Of a stretch of DNA of 64,000 bases, positions 1 through 9,475 are shown piece by piece. How positions within the stretch are numbered: the first letter of the stretch is position 1; each line of letters opens with the position of its first letter. The DNA is from Paenibacillus mellifer. GTDB lineage: Bacteria > Bacillota > Bacilli > Paenibacillales > Paenibacillaceae. Below the pieces are notes generated by a model. That model was given only the letters and a program-made list of their open reading frames with translations, ran no database searches and was not told the DNA's origin. A program made the translations under genes and the position numbers. The stretch spans positions 248,001-312,000 of the forward strand of contig NZ_JALPRK010000001.1 of the NCBI RefSeq assembly GCF_023195895.1, written 5' to 3'.

Positions 1-1
1 T

Positions 2-1582
2 TTGAAGCCCCTGTATATTGCGGCTGGACTCTTCATCGGCTTCTCCTTGAGCCAGCAGTTGGTTTCCGTCTGCGCGTCCTACTTCAGCGAGAACCTCGGC
101 TGGACCACAACCAACAAGCTGCGGGCGGACCTCGTCAAACATTGCCTGTCGCTGGATATGTCGTTCCACAAATCGAATACTTCCGGTGCGTTGATCGAAA
201 GGGTGGACGGCGACGTCAATGCGCTGGCTAATTTCTTCTCCAGCTTCTTAATCCACTTGCTCGGCAATTTGCTGCTGATGACGGGGATCCTGGTGCTGTT
301 ATTTCGTGAAAGCGTCTGGATTGGCTTAGCGATGAGCTTGTTCGTCGTCGGCGCGATCTTTATCATCCGTAAGATTCGCCAGTTTACCGTCCCGGTCTGG
401 ACCAAATGGCGGGCGCAAAATGCCGAGCTTTACGGGTTTATCGGCGAACAGCTGGAAGGTACGGAGGATACTCGGGCGAACGGGGCCGCCGGCTATGTGC
501 TGGAACGATTTTATGCGATGGCGCGGCGGATGCTGCCGGTACGCATACGCGCCTCGCTGGGCTTCGGGATGATGTGGGGGACAACGATCCTGGTGTTCGC
601 ATTGGGTAATGCTGCCGCCTTCCTGGTCTGCGCCTGGTTATGGAGACGAGGCGAGCTGACCATCGGTTCGATCTACCTCGTGTTCTATTATACGGAGCTG
701 CTGGCCCAGCCGATCGAGAAAATCCGGACCCAACTGGATGATCTGCAAAAAGCCGACGCCAGCCTGATTCGAGTCCGCGACCTGCTGAATACAAAGCCGC
801 GCATTACGGACGGTCCGGGTGCGCCGCTCCCTCAGGGACCGTTGTCCGTAAAATTCGACCGGATGACGTTCGCCTATGAGGAGGACGGGGAACCCACGCT
901 GCATGAGCTGGATCTGATGCTGAAGCCGGGGGAGACGCTGGGTCTGCTTGGACGCACCGGCAGTGGCAAATCTACACTGGCGCGGCTGTTGCTGCGGTTC
1001 TACGATCCTCAGCAGGGCAAGATCGAGCTGTCGGGAATTGACATCCGCAACTGTAAGCTGCAGGAGCTTCGCAGCGGGGTCGCGATGGTGACGCAAAATA
1101 TCGAGATTATGGAAGGCACCGTTCGTGATAACCTGGCTTTGTTTGATGAACGCATTCGGGACGAGGACATCATCGACGTACTGAAGGAATTGGGATTGCA
1201 GGAGTGGTACTTCGCCTTGCCTGACGGACTGGACACCGTGCTCTCCTCGGGTGGAGGCAGCCTGTCGGCAGGCGAAGCGCAGCTGCTTGCGTTTGCCCGG
1301 GTGTTCTTGACCAACCCGGGTCTGGTCATCCTGGACGAAGCCAGTTCACGCCTCGACCCGTTGACCGAGAACCGGATTGAGACGGCGATCAACCGGCTGT
1401 TGGAATCAAGGACGTGCATCATGATCGCGCATCGATTATCGACGGTACAACGCGCCGATCAGATCCTCATTTTGGAGAGCGGGCGAATTGTGGAATATGG
1501 GCCACGCGCTGATTTAGCCGCGGATCCGGGGTCAAGGTTCAGTCGGATGTTGTCTGTTGGCCTAGAGGAGGTATTGGCATGA
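2..1582 (+). CDS. ABC exporter half-transporter, subunit 1 (5' end missing)
   Basis: Membrane-embedded half of an ABC exporter: a type I exporter transmembrane domain followed by a nucleotide-binding domain. The reading frame is open to the window edge, so the true start lies upstream. Numbering from base 2, Walker A GRTGSGKST starts near residue 317, the signature is LSAGE (about 421-425) instead of LSGGQ, and Walker B ends in LDEAS with a proper catalytic Glu near 446. The stop overlaps the start of the next half-transporter (ATGA), so the two are surely co-translated and probably form a heterodimer. Substrate unknown; drugs, lipids or peptides are possible for this family. Confidence 0.88.
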   Translation: MKPLYIAAGLFIGFSLSQQLVSVCASYFSENLGWTTTNKLRADLVKHCLSLDMSFHKSNTSGALIERVDGDVNALANFFSSFLIHLLGNLLLMTGILVLLFRESVWIGLAMSLFVVGAIFIIRKIRQFTVPVWTKWRAQNAELYGFIGEQLEGTEDTRANGAAGYVLERFYAMARRMLPVRIRASLGFGMMWGTTILVFALGNAAAFLVCAWLWRRGELTIGSIYLVFYYTELLAQPIEKIRTQLDDLQKADASLIRVRDLLNTKPRITDGPGAPLPQGPLSVKFDRMTFAYEEDGEPTLHELDLMLKPGETLGLLGRTGSGKSTLARLLLRFYDPQQGKIELSGIDIRNCKLQELRSGVAMVTQNIEIMEGTVRDNLALFDERIRDEDIIDVLKELGLQEWYFALPDGLDTVLSSGGGSLSAGEAQLLAFARVFLTNPGLVILDEASSRLDPLTENRIETAINRLLESRTCIMIAHRLSTVQRADQILILESGRIVEYGPRADLAADPGSRFSRMLSVGLEEVLA

Positions 1583-3414
1583 ACACGCGACATTTTTTCT
1601 GGAGGCTGCTGCTGTATCGTCCGGCTTATTATTTCGCGAACCTGTTCTCCTGGATGGTCATCCATATGGTTCCGCTGCTTCCAGGGCTGATTACGAAGGC
1701 ATTCTTCGATGATTTGGAGGGCAGCGCAGACTTCCCGTACGGAGTCGAAGGGCTGATGGCGCTGTTTGTCGGCGTGGCGCTGGCGCGTATCATACTGATC
1801 GCCGTAGGCTGCTGGACGGATGGAGGCTACCGCTTCCGGGTCAGCATGCTGCTCCGGCGGAATATGCTGGCCCACGTGCTTAAGGAGCCCGGCGCCAAAG
1901 CGATTCCTTGCTCGCCGGGGGAAGCGATCAGCAATTTCCGCGACGACGTGGACCAAACCGAGGAAGCGATGAGCTGGTCGGTTGATATGTTTGGCCTGAT
2001 CGGGTTTGTCGCCGTGTCCAGTTATATCCTGATTTCGATCGATGCGCAGCTGACGTTCTTCGTCTTCGTGCCGCTGATTCTGGTCGTTACGGCGGCGCAA
2101 ATCGCCACGGCGCGTATCCAGAAGTACCGGGCCGCGAGCCGCGCCGCCACGGCGAAGGTTACCGGCTCGATCAGCGAGATGTTCGCGAATGTTCAGGCCA
2201 TCCAGGTCGCCGGGGCGGAAGGGCGGATCGTCCGTCGGTTCGAACGTTTAAGCGACGAACGACGCAAAATGATGGTCAAGGATAAGCTGATCACCGAATC
2301 GCTGTCCTCCGTGTTTACGAACTCCGTCAACCTCGGAACCGGCTTGATCCTAGTGTTGGCCGGTTATAAGATGCGCAGCGGATCGTTTTCCGTTGGGGAC
2401 TTGTCGTTGTTCATCTACTACTTGACCTTCGTCACCCAATTGATTTCAAACGTTGGCAACTTCATGACGTTCTATAAGCAAATGGCTATCAGCTTCACTC
2501 GATTGAAGCAAATGCTGCAGGGCGCGCCCGCTAAGCTGCTGACGCTTCCGGCCTACATCGGCATTGGCAAACGTAAGGAGACGGACGCTGATCACACGGA
2601 GCAAGCTTCTCTGACCAGGCCAGTCGTCTCCAGTTCGGGACCGTCGGGCGCTTCTATCAGCCTTCCGGCGGAGCCGCTGCGGTTGCTGGAGGCGAACGGA
2701 CTAACGTATCGCTATCCGGAGACCGGCCGGGGCATCGAGAACATCAGCCTGCGCCTTCCGCGCGGCTCGTTTACGGTCGTCACCGGCATGATTGGCTCGG
2801 GCAAGACCACGCTGCTGCGGGCCCTGCTTGGCCTGCTGCCGGCGGAGGCCGGCGAGATCCGCTGGAACGGCCGCCATGTCCGCACGCCAGCCGACTTCTT
2901 CGTTCCGCCGCAAAGCGCGTATACGGCGCAGATCCCGCGCCTCTACAGCGACAAGCTGAGGAACAACATCCTACTCGGGCTGCCCGAGACCGGGGACAGC
3001 CTGACGCAGGCGCTGCACGTCGCCGTCATGGAGGACGACGTGGCGCATCTGGCACACGGCCTCGACACGATGGTCGGGCCGCGCGGCGTCAAGCTCTCCG
3101 GCGGCCAGGTCCAGCGGACCGCGGCCGCCCGGATGCTCGTGCGCGAGGCACAGCTGTACGTGTTCGACGACCTTTCGAGCGCGCTCGACGTCGAAACCGA
3201 ACGTAAGCTGTGGGAGCGGTTGTTCCAGACACGAGGCCAGGCGACCTGCCTCGTGGTGTCGCACCGCAAGGCCGCGCTCTCGCACGCGGACCATATCATC
3301 GTGCTGAAGGATGGCACGATTGAAGCCGAAGGCACGGCGGAGCAGCTGCTCGCCTCTAGCGCCAGCTTCCGTCAGTTATGGTACGGCGATGAGTCGCAGG
3401 CCGGAGGGGCGTGA
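1579..3414 (+). CDS. ABC exporter half-transporter, subunit 2 (degenerate ATPase site)
   Basis: 611-residue half-transporter with an N-terminal membrane domain (residues 1 to about 320) and a C-terminal ATPase domain. Walker A GMIGSGKTT begins near residue 403 and a canonical LSGGQ near 506. Walker B reads VFDDLSS, so Asp 531 stands where the catalytic Glu is expected. Together with the LSAGE signature of the partner this is the usual layout of an asymmetric heterodimeric exporter (BmrCD/TM287-288 type): one working and one degenerate ATP site. A linker of about 50 Ser/Pro/Ala-rich residues precedes the ATPase domain. Overlaps the upstream gene by 4 bases. Substrate not predictable. Confidence 0.9.
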   Translation: MNTRHFFWRLLLYRPAYYFANLFSWMVIHMVPLLPGLITKAFFDDLEGSADFPYGVEGLMALFVGVALARIILIAVGCWTDGGYRFRVSMLLRRNMLAHVLKEPGAKAIPCSPGEAISNFRDDVDQTEEAMSWSVDMFGLIGFVAVSSYILISIDAQLTFFVFVPLILVVTAAQIATARIQKYRAASRAATAKVTGSISEMFANVQAIQVAGAEGRIVRRFERLSDERRKMMVKDKLITESLSSVFTNSVNLGTGLILVLAGYKMRSGSFSVGDLSLFIYYLTFVTQLISNVGNFMTFYKQMAISFTRLKQMLQGAPAKLLTLPAYIGIGKRKETDADHTEQASLTRPVVSSSGPSGASISLPAEPLRLLEANGLTYRYPETGRGIENISLRLPRGSFTVVTGMIGSGKTTLLRALLGLLPAEAGEIRWNGRHVRTPADFFVPPQSAYTAQIPRLYSDKLRNNILLGLPETGDSLTQALHVAVMEDDVAHLAHGLDTMVGPRGVKLSGGQVQRTAAARMLVREAQLYVFDDLSSALDVETERKLWERLFQTRGQATCLVVSHRKAALSHADHIIVLKDGTIEAEGTAEQLLASSASFRQLWYGDESQAGGA

Positions 3415-3504
3415 ACTCGGTGGGCGGCAACTAGCAGCGGGTAATCGCAGCTGGGCCCATCGTCTTCATCAGCCCTCCGTCACTTCAACATCACTAGCCA
3501 AAGC

Positions 3505-3533
3505 TTTAGCCGCCCCGCGCCTTATGGTAGAAT
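3505..3533 (+). promoter_or_regulatory. candidate sigma-A promoter for the BcrA-type ABC operon
   Basis: TTTAGC, a 17-base spacer and TAGAAT lie about 60 bases upstream of the ABC ATPase start. The -10 is good, the -35 is weak. Confidence 0.5.
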
Positions 3534-3589
3534 AGGATGAATTATCCTGACTGATCGGGATACAGAACGAAGAGGGAGTGGGAATATCC

Positions 3590-4504
3590 ATGGAGATGAC
3601 GCAGGAACCGGTCGTGCGCATGCGAGACGTCAGCAAGCGCATCGGCAGCAAGACGCTGATCGACCGATTAACGCTGGATATCCCGAGAGGACAAGTCTAC
3701 GGATTCCTGGGGCCGAACGGGGCCGGGAAAACGACGACGATTCGGATGATGGTCGGATTAATGTCCATTTCGGAAGGCGACATTCTAATTGAAGGAGCAA
3801 GCATCAAGGATCGTTTTGAAGAGGCGATTTCGCATGTTGGCGCGATCGTGGAAAACCCGGAGATGTACAAGTTCCTAACCGGGTATCAGAATTTGCTGCA
3901 TTACGCCCGCATGTCCCCGGGGGTCACGAAGCAGCGGATTTGGGAGGCGGTCGAGCGGGTGGGCATGCAGAACCGCATCCATGACAAGGTCAAAACGTAT
4001 TCGCTGGGCATGCGCCAGCGGCTTGGGGTCGCGCAGGCCATCCTGCATCGGCCGAAGTTGCTGGTGCTAGACGAGCCAACCAATGGGCTCGACCCGCAGG
4101 GTATCCGCGAGCTCCGCGATTATTTGCGGGTGCTGGCGCGGGAGGAAGGCACGACCGTGTTCGTCTCCAGCCATTTACTGTCGGAAATGGAGCTGATGTG
4201 CGACACGGTCGCTGTGATCCAGCAGGGACGGCTTGTGGACGTCAAGTCCCTGCATCCGGAGGCGGGAGAAGGCCGTGAGCGGGAGACGGCCTTCGAGGTG
4301 AGTGATCCGCAGCGTGCGGCGGAGCTCGTTGGGAGCGGGCGCGTCGAAGGCAGCCAGCTGATTGTGTCCGCCGACCGGGAAGCCGCGGCGGGGATCAACA
4401 CGAAGCTGGTTATGGCGGGGATCGACGTCTACGCCATCCAAGCGGTGACGCGTTCCCTGGAAGATCAATTCTTGGAACTGACGGGAGGGAAGGACATTGA
4501 ATAA
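3590..4504 (+). CDS. ABC transporter ATP-binding protein (BcrA/CcmA type)
   Basis: 304-residue cytoplasmic ATPase that should power the membrane protein encoded next. Visible motifs are Walker A GPNGAGKTT, signature SLGMRQ and Walker B VLDEPTNGLDPQG, followed by a roughly 80-residue C-terminal extension typical of bacitracin-resistance-type (BcrA) and NatA-like subunits. The ATG at 3590 is chosen over GTG 3578 because the GAGGGAG ribosome site overlaps the GTG and is well spaced for the ATG. The gene overlaps its permease by 8 bases. Likely exports a peptide antibiotic or another amphipathic compound; substrate unknown. Confidence 0.88.
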   Translation: MEMTQEPVVRMRDVSKRIGSKTLIDRLTLDIPRGQVYGFLGPNGAGKTTTIRMMVGLMSISEGDILIEGASIKDRFEEAISHVGAIVENPEMYKFLTGYQNLLHYARMSPGVTKQRIWEAVERVGMQNRIHDKVKTYSLGMRQRLGVAQAILHRPKLLVLDEPTNGLDPQGIRELRDYLRVLAREEGTTVFVSSHLLSEMELMCDTVAVIQQGRLVDVKSLHPEAGEGRERETAFEVSDPQRAAELVGSGRVEGSQLIVSADREAAAGINTKLVMAGIDVYAIQAVTRSLEDQFLELTGGKDIE

Positions 4505-5273
4505 TTTTCTCGCGTTGGTCCAGAACGAAAACATGAAAATCTACCGGCGGGTCCGCACCTGGATTATGTTCGGGCTGCTTGTCCTGCTGACGATTTTGTT
4601 TGGGGTGTTATTTTCGCTTGATGGGGGCAGTCGCCGCATGAGCGCCTGGGATGCTCTGGATCAATTAAGCTTCCTGTATTACCTCGTCAGCATTTATGCG
4701 GCGGTCGTGGCCGCCGACATTGTGGCCGGCGAGTTCACCTGGGGGACGATTAAGCTGCTCCTGATCCGCCCATGGACACGCACGAAGGTCCTGTTGTCCA
4801 AGATGGCGGCCGTGCTGCTGTTTACGTTGGCCATGAGCGTGGTCTTTTTTGCCGCCGCCTTGGCGGTCGCGTTCCTGATCTTCCCGAATATGCCGTCGCA
4901 AATTTTCCTGCCGGGAGAAGGTCCGTTAGGCCGAATATTGGAGAGCTTGCTTTACAGCTACATTGACCTGTTGGTCATCGCGGCGTTTTCCTTTATGCTA
5001 TCGACGGTATTCCGCTCCAGCGGCATTGCGATCGGGCTGTCGATCTTTATTCTGTTCGCGGGCAACATCTTTACGATGTTGTTTAACCCCGTCCGCTATC
5101 CTTGGGCTAAATATCTGCTGTTCGCTAACATGGACTTGGGGCAATACCGCGGCGGGCAGATCGGTCCGGCCGGTATGACGTTAGGGTTCTCCGCGGCGAT
5201 ACTGGCGGCGTACGTGCTGCTATTCCTGGCGGTTGCCTGGCTGGTGTTCAAGAAAAGGGACGTCGCCGCCTAA
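4497..5273 (+). CDS. ABC-2 type permease
   Basis: 258-residue integral membrane protein with about six hydrophobic segments, an ABC-2 family permease paired with the ATPase just upstream. It starts at a TTG inside the end of that gene, with GGGAGGGAAGG as ribosome site; the 8-base overlap implies translational coupling. The WGTIKLLLIRPWTRTK stretch after the second membrane segment is typical of BcrB/NatB-like permeases. A strong hairpin terminator follows directly. Confidence 0.83.
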   Translation: MNNFLALVQNENMKIYRRVRTWIMFGLLVLLTILFGVLFSLDGGSRRMSAWDALDQLSFLYYLVSIYAAVVAADIVAGEFTWGTIKLLLIRPWTRTKVLLSKMAAVLLFTLAMSVVFFAAALAVAFLIFPNMPSQIFLPGEGPLGRILESLLYSYIDLLVIAAFSFMLSTVFRSSGIAIGLSIFILFAGNIFTMLFNPVRYPWAKYLLFANMDLGQYRGGQIGPAGMTLGFSAAILAAYVLLFLAVAWLVFKKRDVAA

Positions 5274-5281
5274 AAAATGAC

Positions 5282-5324
5282 AAAAAAAAGTTCCCGTTTG
5301 CCTTCTCAGGCGGGAACTTTTTTT
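5282..5324. terminator. bidirectional intrinsic terminator
   Basis: An A-run, the stem AAGTTCCCG / CGGGAACTT around a 14-base loop, and a T-run. It ends the ABC operon (+) and the convergent bactofilin operon (-). Confidence 0.9.
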
Positions 5325-5338
5325 CACCTTATTTCGCC

Positions 5339-5758
5339 TTACCCCGCTTCGGGGCGTGCGGACTTCTTCATCTTGCCCTTGCCGGAAGAGGCTGATGGAG
5401 TGGGGATAGGCGCGATGCGATCCATCTTGCTCGACCCGTTCAGCAGGCCGCCTTCGACAATAATCAGCTTGGCAACCTCCACGTTGCCGTCGACCTGACC
5501 GCTGGCCGTAATCGTCAATTTGCCTGTCGTGGAGACGTCTCCGACGACTTTGCCGGCAACGATCACCTCGGCGCCTTTAATGTTGGACATGGCTTCGCCC
5601 GTTTCGCCGATGATGACCTGACCTTGGCATTCGATTTCTCCATGGATTTGGCCCTCCACGCGCAGATTGGATTTGCATTCCAGCTTACCTTCTACCAGGC
5701 TGCCTTGACCGATCAGGGTGTCGGTCGGTCGGGGGGCTTTTTTGTTGTCTTTGAACAT
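5339..5758 (-). CDS. bactofilin-family polymer-forming protein, copy 1
   Basis: 139-residue bactofilin. The core (about residues 15-115) shows the repeating beta-helix pattern (GSLVEGKLECKSNLRVEGQI, then GEIECQGQVIIGETG) of proteins that self-assemble into filaments and scaffold cell-wall enzymes at the membrane. The tail is Pro/Ser/Lys rich. It follows an M23 peptidase gene in the same direction with a 32-base gap. Bactofilin/M23 pairs are known to act together in cell shape in Helicobacter and others. A paralogous pair lies at 14852-16351. AAAGGAGG stands 13 bases before the ATG, a long spacing. Confidence 0.9.
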   Translation of the reverse strand: MFKDNKKAPRPTDTLIGQGSLVEGKLECKSNLRVEGQIHGEIECQGQVIIGETGEAMSNIKGAEVIVAGKVVGDVSTTGKLTITASGQVDGNVEVAKLIIVEGGLLNGSSKMDRIAPIPTPSASSGKGKMKKSARPEAG

Positions 5759-5790
5759 AGCGGGTCATCGTCCTCCTTTCCAAGTTTTTA

Positions 5791-6789
5791 TTACTTCAAA
5801 TAAGGCAGCGGATCGATGGCTTTGCCACCTTTGACGATCTCGAAATGCAAATGGGGCCCAGTGCTGCGCCCGGTGTTGCCGAGATTGCCGATACTTTCGC
5901 CTTTCTTCACCTCATCGCCGACGGAGACATCGATATCGCTTAGATGCATGTACCAGCTCTGCAAACCGCCCGGATGCTCAATCACGATGTATTTACCGTG
6001 GGAGCCGTCCCGCTTGGCGGTAATAACTTTGCCCGCCGCCGCGGCATACACGGAATCGCCCACTTTGCCGGCGATGTCGATCCCCGCGTGGAAAGCCGCC
6101 CGGCCGGTGAAGGGATCGGTACGGTACCCGAAATTGGAGGTCAGCCGTGTGGACAACGTAGGCCATTCCGATGGGGTACCGGAGAGGGAATATTGCGTTT
6201 GCTTTGCTTTTTTCAGGGTGAGCGGCACATTCTTCTCCATCTCGTCGAGCATATCGTTCATCGCAGCAAAATTGTCCCGCGTGTCCGCAGCAAGCGCTTC
6301 GATTTCGTTCTCGTGGACCGCAATGAACTCGCCGCCGACGCCGCTGTCCCCAAGCGAATCCAGCGATTCATCCCAGGACAACGAAGACAGCTTGCCCAGG
6401 TTCTTCGCATCGCCGTCTCCGTATTTATCGATAAATTTCTGAAGCTCCGCTTCGAGTTCGGCTACCCGCTCCATCCGGTCCATCATATCCTTCGATTGGC
6501 TAGACAAGGCAATCACTTCGTTCTGCAAGCGTTGAATCGCTTCGTCTTTGTTGGTCACCACCGCTTCAAAGGCCAGGGTTTGCTGCTTGAGCTGACTTTC
6601 CAGGCGGGAAACGGTATGATCCGAATGAACCTGCAGGCTGATAATCAGCCCGGAAATGGACAGCAGCGCCAGCAAAGGCACGGCAACCACAAGCGGCTTG
6701 GACACTTGCACCTGTTTGACGGGCCGGCCGGCATCCCGAAGGACAAGCAACGTCATCCGATTGGGATTCGGTACGCTTACACTCCTCAT
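5791..6789 (-). CDS. membrane-anchored M23 peptidase with coiled coil, copy 1
   Basis: 332 residues: short basic cytoplasmic start, one membrane segment (about residues 35-52), a long coiled coil (about 58-130), a linker, then a C-terminal LytM/M23 zinc peptidase domain with HAGIDIAG and GPHLHFEI metal-site motifs. It should cut peptidoglycan cross-links outside the membrane. The start has a good GGGAGGGG ribosome site six bases before the ATG. It lies upstream of bactofilin copy 1, probably as one operon. Same architecture as the gene at 15332-16351. All catalytic motifs look intact, so it is probably active and not just an activator. Confidence 0.9.
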   Translation of the reverse strand: MRSVSVPNPNRMTLLVLRDAGRPVKQVQVSKPLVVAVPLLALLSISGLIISLQVHSDHTVSRLESQLKQQTLAFEAVVTNKDEAIQRLQNEVIALSSQSKDMMDRMERVAELEAELQKFIDKYGDGDAKNLGKLSSLSWDESLDSLGDSGVGGEFIAVHENEIEALAADTRDNFAAMNDMLDEMEKNVPLTLKKAKQTQYSLSGTPSEWPTLSTRLTSNFGYRTDPFTGRAAFHAGIDIAGKVGDSVYAAAAGKVITAKRDGSHGKYIVIEHPGGLQSWYMHLSDIDVSVGDEVKKGESIGNLGNTGRSTGPHLHFEIVKGGKAIDPLPYLK

Positions 6790-6970
6790 GGCATCCCCTC
6801 CCTACGCTTCGTTGGTTCTATATCTTATCTATTCCTATGATTCTTAAATCATGTCAAAAATCGGGTCCTGTCTAATATAAATGGCGGCCTGCCGCGCTTG
6901 AATCGGAGCGAACTCATGAATAAACCGCCGCCAGGATGGTTAATGATGAAGGCAGGGGAGGGTGGTAGAC

Positions 6971-8401
6971 ATGATCTGGTTGATTGGCCTTTTGCTTGTT
7001 TTTATCGTACATATCGCACTGATCTTGCTGCTCGAATTCCGCAATCCCGGCAAAGCCGTTGCCTGGATGTTCATTTTATTCCTGTGTCCCCCGTTGGGGC
7101 CCGTTCTCTACTATTTCCTGGCGCGCGAATACAAGAAGCGCAAGAGGCTCCTGCATCGGGGTCCCGTCCAATTCCGAAGCCTCCGGGGTCAACTGCGCTC
7201 CCAGTCAGCTACCTTGGAGACCTTGGAGGGGATGAGGAACCCCGAGTTTGTTCATCAGGAGCGACTTTACCGGCTGCTGGCGCACCATGCGGTTAATCCG
7301 ATCACGGGCGGGAACCGGACGGAAGTGTATTCCTCCGGGGAGATGGCTTTTGGCGCGATGCTGGAGCGGATGGAGCAGGCGCGGGATCATATCCACCTTG
7401 AGTTTTATATCTTCCGCAGCGATATGATCGGATCGGCCTTTGCAGAGGTGATGATCCGTAAAGCACGGGAAGGGGTTAAGGTGCGGATGATTTGCGACGG
7501 ACTGGGGAGCTTCAAGCTGGAGACTGCCTTCGTCGAGCGGCTGAAGGAGGCCGGGGTGGAGGTTTATTTTTTTCTGCCGCCGCGGGTCGCCGTGCGCAAT
7601 CGCCGGGTCAACTATCGCAATCACCGCAAAATCGTCGTGGTGGACGGGCGGATCGGGTTCGTGGGCGGGTTAAACGTGGGCGACGACTATCTAGGTCTCT
7701 ATGAGAAAATGGGGTTTTGGCGCGATACGCATCTGCAGCTGGAAGGAGATTCGGTTCATTACCTGCAACTGACCTTCCTTGAGGATTGGCTGCTGGCATC
7801 GGGTCAGGATCTCGGAGACCCTGCTTTGTTTCCGGCCCATGAAGGGCCTGGGCGGGAGCAAGTGCAGATCCTGACCAGTGGACCCAATATGACACGTAAC
7901 CTGATTCAGGAAATGTGCTTTAATTCAATCGCGGTGGCGAAGCGCCGGATTTGGATCGCTTCGCCCTATTTTATTCCGGACCCCAGCGTGTATTTGGCGC
8001 TAAAAACGGCGGCGCTGAGCGGGGTCGAAGTGATTGTGATCATGCCTTATCATTCGGATAGTCGTCTGGTTAAGCTGGCTTCGTTATCTTACGTCGAAGA
8101 GCTGCTGCAGGCAGGGGTTAAGTTTGTTCAATATACGAAAGGCTTCATACATGCCAAGGTGATGATCATTGACGACCTGCTCGCTTCCGTGGGGACGGCG
8201 AACATGGATATGCGCAGCTTCTTCTACAACTTTGAAATGACCGCCTTGTTGTTTGATCCGGATACGATCGCACGACTGGAGAGCGACTTCCAGCAAGATC
8301 TGGCCGATTCGGTGCCGATCCTGCCGAAGGCATTCGCGGAGCGCTCACGGTGGCAAAAAGGGCTGGAGTTGCTGGCCCGGCTGTTGTCCCCGCTTTTGTA
8401 A
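6971..8401 (+). CDS. cls: cardiolipin synthase
   Basis: 476-residue membrane enzyme that joins two phosphatidylglycerols to make cardiolipin. Two N-terminal membrane segments (about residues 1-55) precede two phospholipase D domains with HKD motifs: HRKIVVVDG at about 218 and HAKVMIIDD at about 394. Length and layout match bacterial ClsA-type enzymes. The ATG at 6971 is preferred to GTG 6962 because the GGGAGGG ribosome site sits just before 6962. Monocistronic by appearance; it converges on the LigD-type polymerase gene with a 10-base gap. Confidence 0.93.
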   Translation: MIWLIGLLLVFIVHIALILLLEFRNPGKAVAWMFILFLCPPLGPVLYYFLAREYKKRKRLLHRGPVQFRSLRGQLRSQSATLETLEGMRNPEFVHQERLYRLLAHHAVNPITGGNRTEVYSSGEMAFGAMLERMEQARDHIHLEFYIFRSDMIGSAFAEVMIRKAREGVKVRMICDGLGSFKLETAFVERLKEAGVEVYFFLPPRVAVRNRRVNYRNHRKIVVVDGRIGFVGGLNVGDDYLGLYEKMGFWRDTHLQLEGDSVHYLQLTFLEDWLLASGQDLGDPALFPAHEGPGREQVQILTSGPNMTRNLIQEMCFNSIAVAKRRIWIASPYFIPDPSVYLALKTAALSGVEVIVIMPYHSDSRLVKLASLSYVEELLQAGVKFVQYTKGFIHAKVMIIDDLLASVGTANMDMRSFFYNFEMTALLFDPDTIARLESDFQQDLADSVPILPKAFAERSRWQKGLELLARLLSPLL

Positions 8402-8411
8402 GGGAATAACC

Positions 8412-9311
8412 TTAGGCGCGGACCGGGGCCTTCAAATGCTGCAAAATCAGCTTCAACGATTGCGGAGGGACCGTTTCCAGCAAATCCCCCCGTTCCTTCA
8501 GCCGTTGGCCGATATTCAGCAGATTGAAATCAGCGGGTTTGGGATTCTTCCGCACCTCGCCCCAGGTGAGCGGGGTTGACACGCTGGCAGCCACTCGGGC
8601 CCGTGGAGTATACGGAGCTGCGAGCGTTTTACCGCCGTAATGCTGCAGATAGTCGAAATAGATTTTGTCGCCGCGGTCCTTCTTCAGCCTCTCGATGGTA
8701 AATAGTTTCGGATGCTTCTCGGTCACGTACCTCGCGACGAAATGGCCGATGGAACGCAGCTCGTCAAAGGTCACGCCGTATTCGATCGGCACGATGATCT
8801 GCACGCCGGTGGCGCCGGACGTCTTCGGCACGGATTGCAGACCCAGCGACGTCAAGATATCGCCGACCATCGCAGCTGCCTCCATCATCCGCGGCTCGTC
8901 CTCCAGCGTGGGATCGAGATCGATCATCCACTCGCACGGCAACGACTCTCCGACATAATGGAGGGAAGGATGGAATTCGATGCAGGCGAGGTTCCCGAGC
9001 CACAGCAGCACGGGCAGTCGGTCCAGCACGACATAGTTGATGTTCTCATAAACCGCGGTGCGGACGAATGGAGGCAGCGGATCAGGCGCATTTTTCTGAT
9101 AAAAAAACTTGCCGTGGATACCGCCGGGATAACGAATGGTCGTCAGCAAACGGTTGCGGCAGGATTTCAACAGGTAGGGTGAAAGCTCGGCCAGCTTCTC
9201 CAAATACATCATCTTCGTGATACCGACTTCGGGCCACAGCAGCTTGTCGGGGTTGGAGACGGGGACTTCTTCGCCTTCGACAGAGATGGTTCCTTTGATC
9301 GTTCGCGGCAT
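8412..9311 (-). CDS. ligD: LigD-type polymerase/primase (non-homologous end joining)
   Basis: 299-residue stand-alone archaeo-eukaryotic-primase-like polymerase corresponding to the POL domain of LigD. It fills gaps and adds ribo- or deoxynucleotides at broken DNA ends held by Ku. Visible marks are MIDLDP, where the two Asp bind metal, SGATGVQI in the nucleotide site (many homologues have SGGKGLH, so His is replaced by Gln), and the C-terminal YTPRARVAASVSTPLTW block. In B. subtilis polymerase and ligase are one protein (YkoU); here they are separate, divergently transcribed genes. AAAGGAGG precedes the ATG. Confidence 0.9.
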   Translation of the reverse strand: MPRTIKGTISVEGEEVPVSNPDKLLWPEVGITKMMYLEKLAELSPYLLKSCRNRLLTTIRYPGGIHGKFFYQKNAPDPLPPFVRTAVYENINYVVLDRLPVLLWLGNLACIEFHPSLHYVGESLPCEWMIDLDPTLEDEPRMMEAAAMVGDILTSLGLQSVPKTSGATGVQIIVPIEYGVTFDELRSIGHFVARYVTEKHPKLFTIERLKKDRGDKIYFDYLQHYGGKTLAAPYTPRARVAASVSTPLTWGEVRKNPKPADFNLLNIGQRLKERGDLLETVPPQSLKLILQHLKAPVRA

Positions 9312-9475
9312 GACAGATCCTCCTTTCCGGATCGATTGGAATATATAGTTAGGCTTGCCTGAGGACCTGGAAACTATGAGCGCATAGGTTAGGTTGGTTA
9401 TCGGAATGGTACCCGAGGGCTGGGGGCAAACTTGGGGGAGATGGAATGGAGTTCAAGAGGAGGCAAAACACGGGC

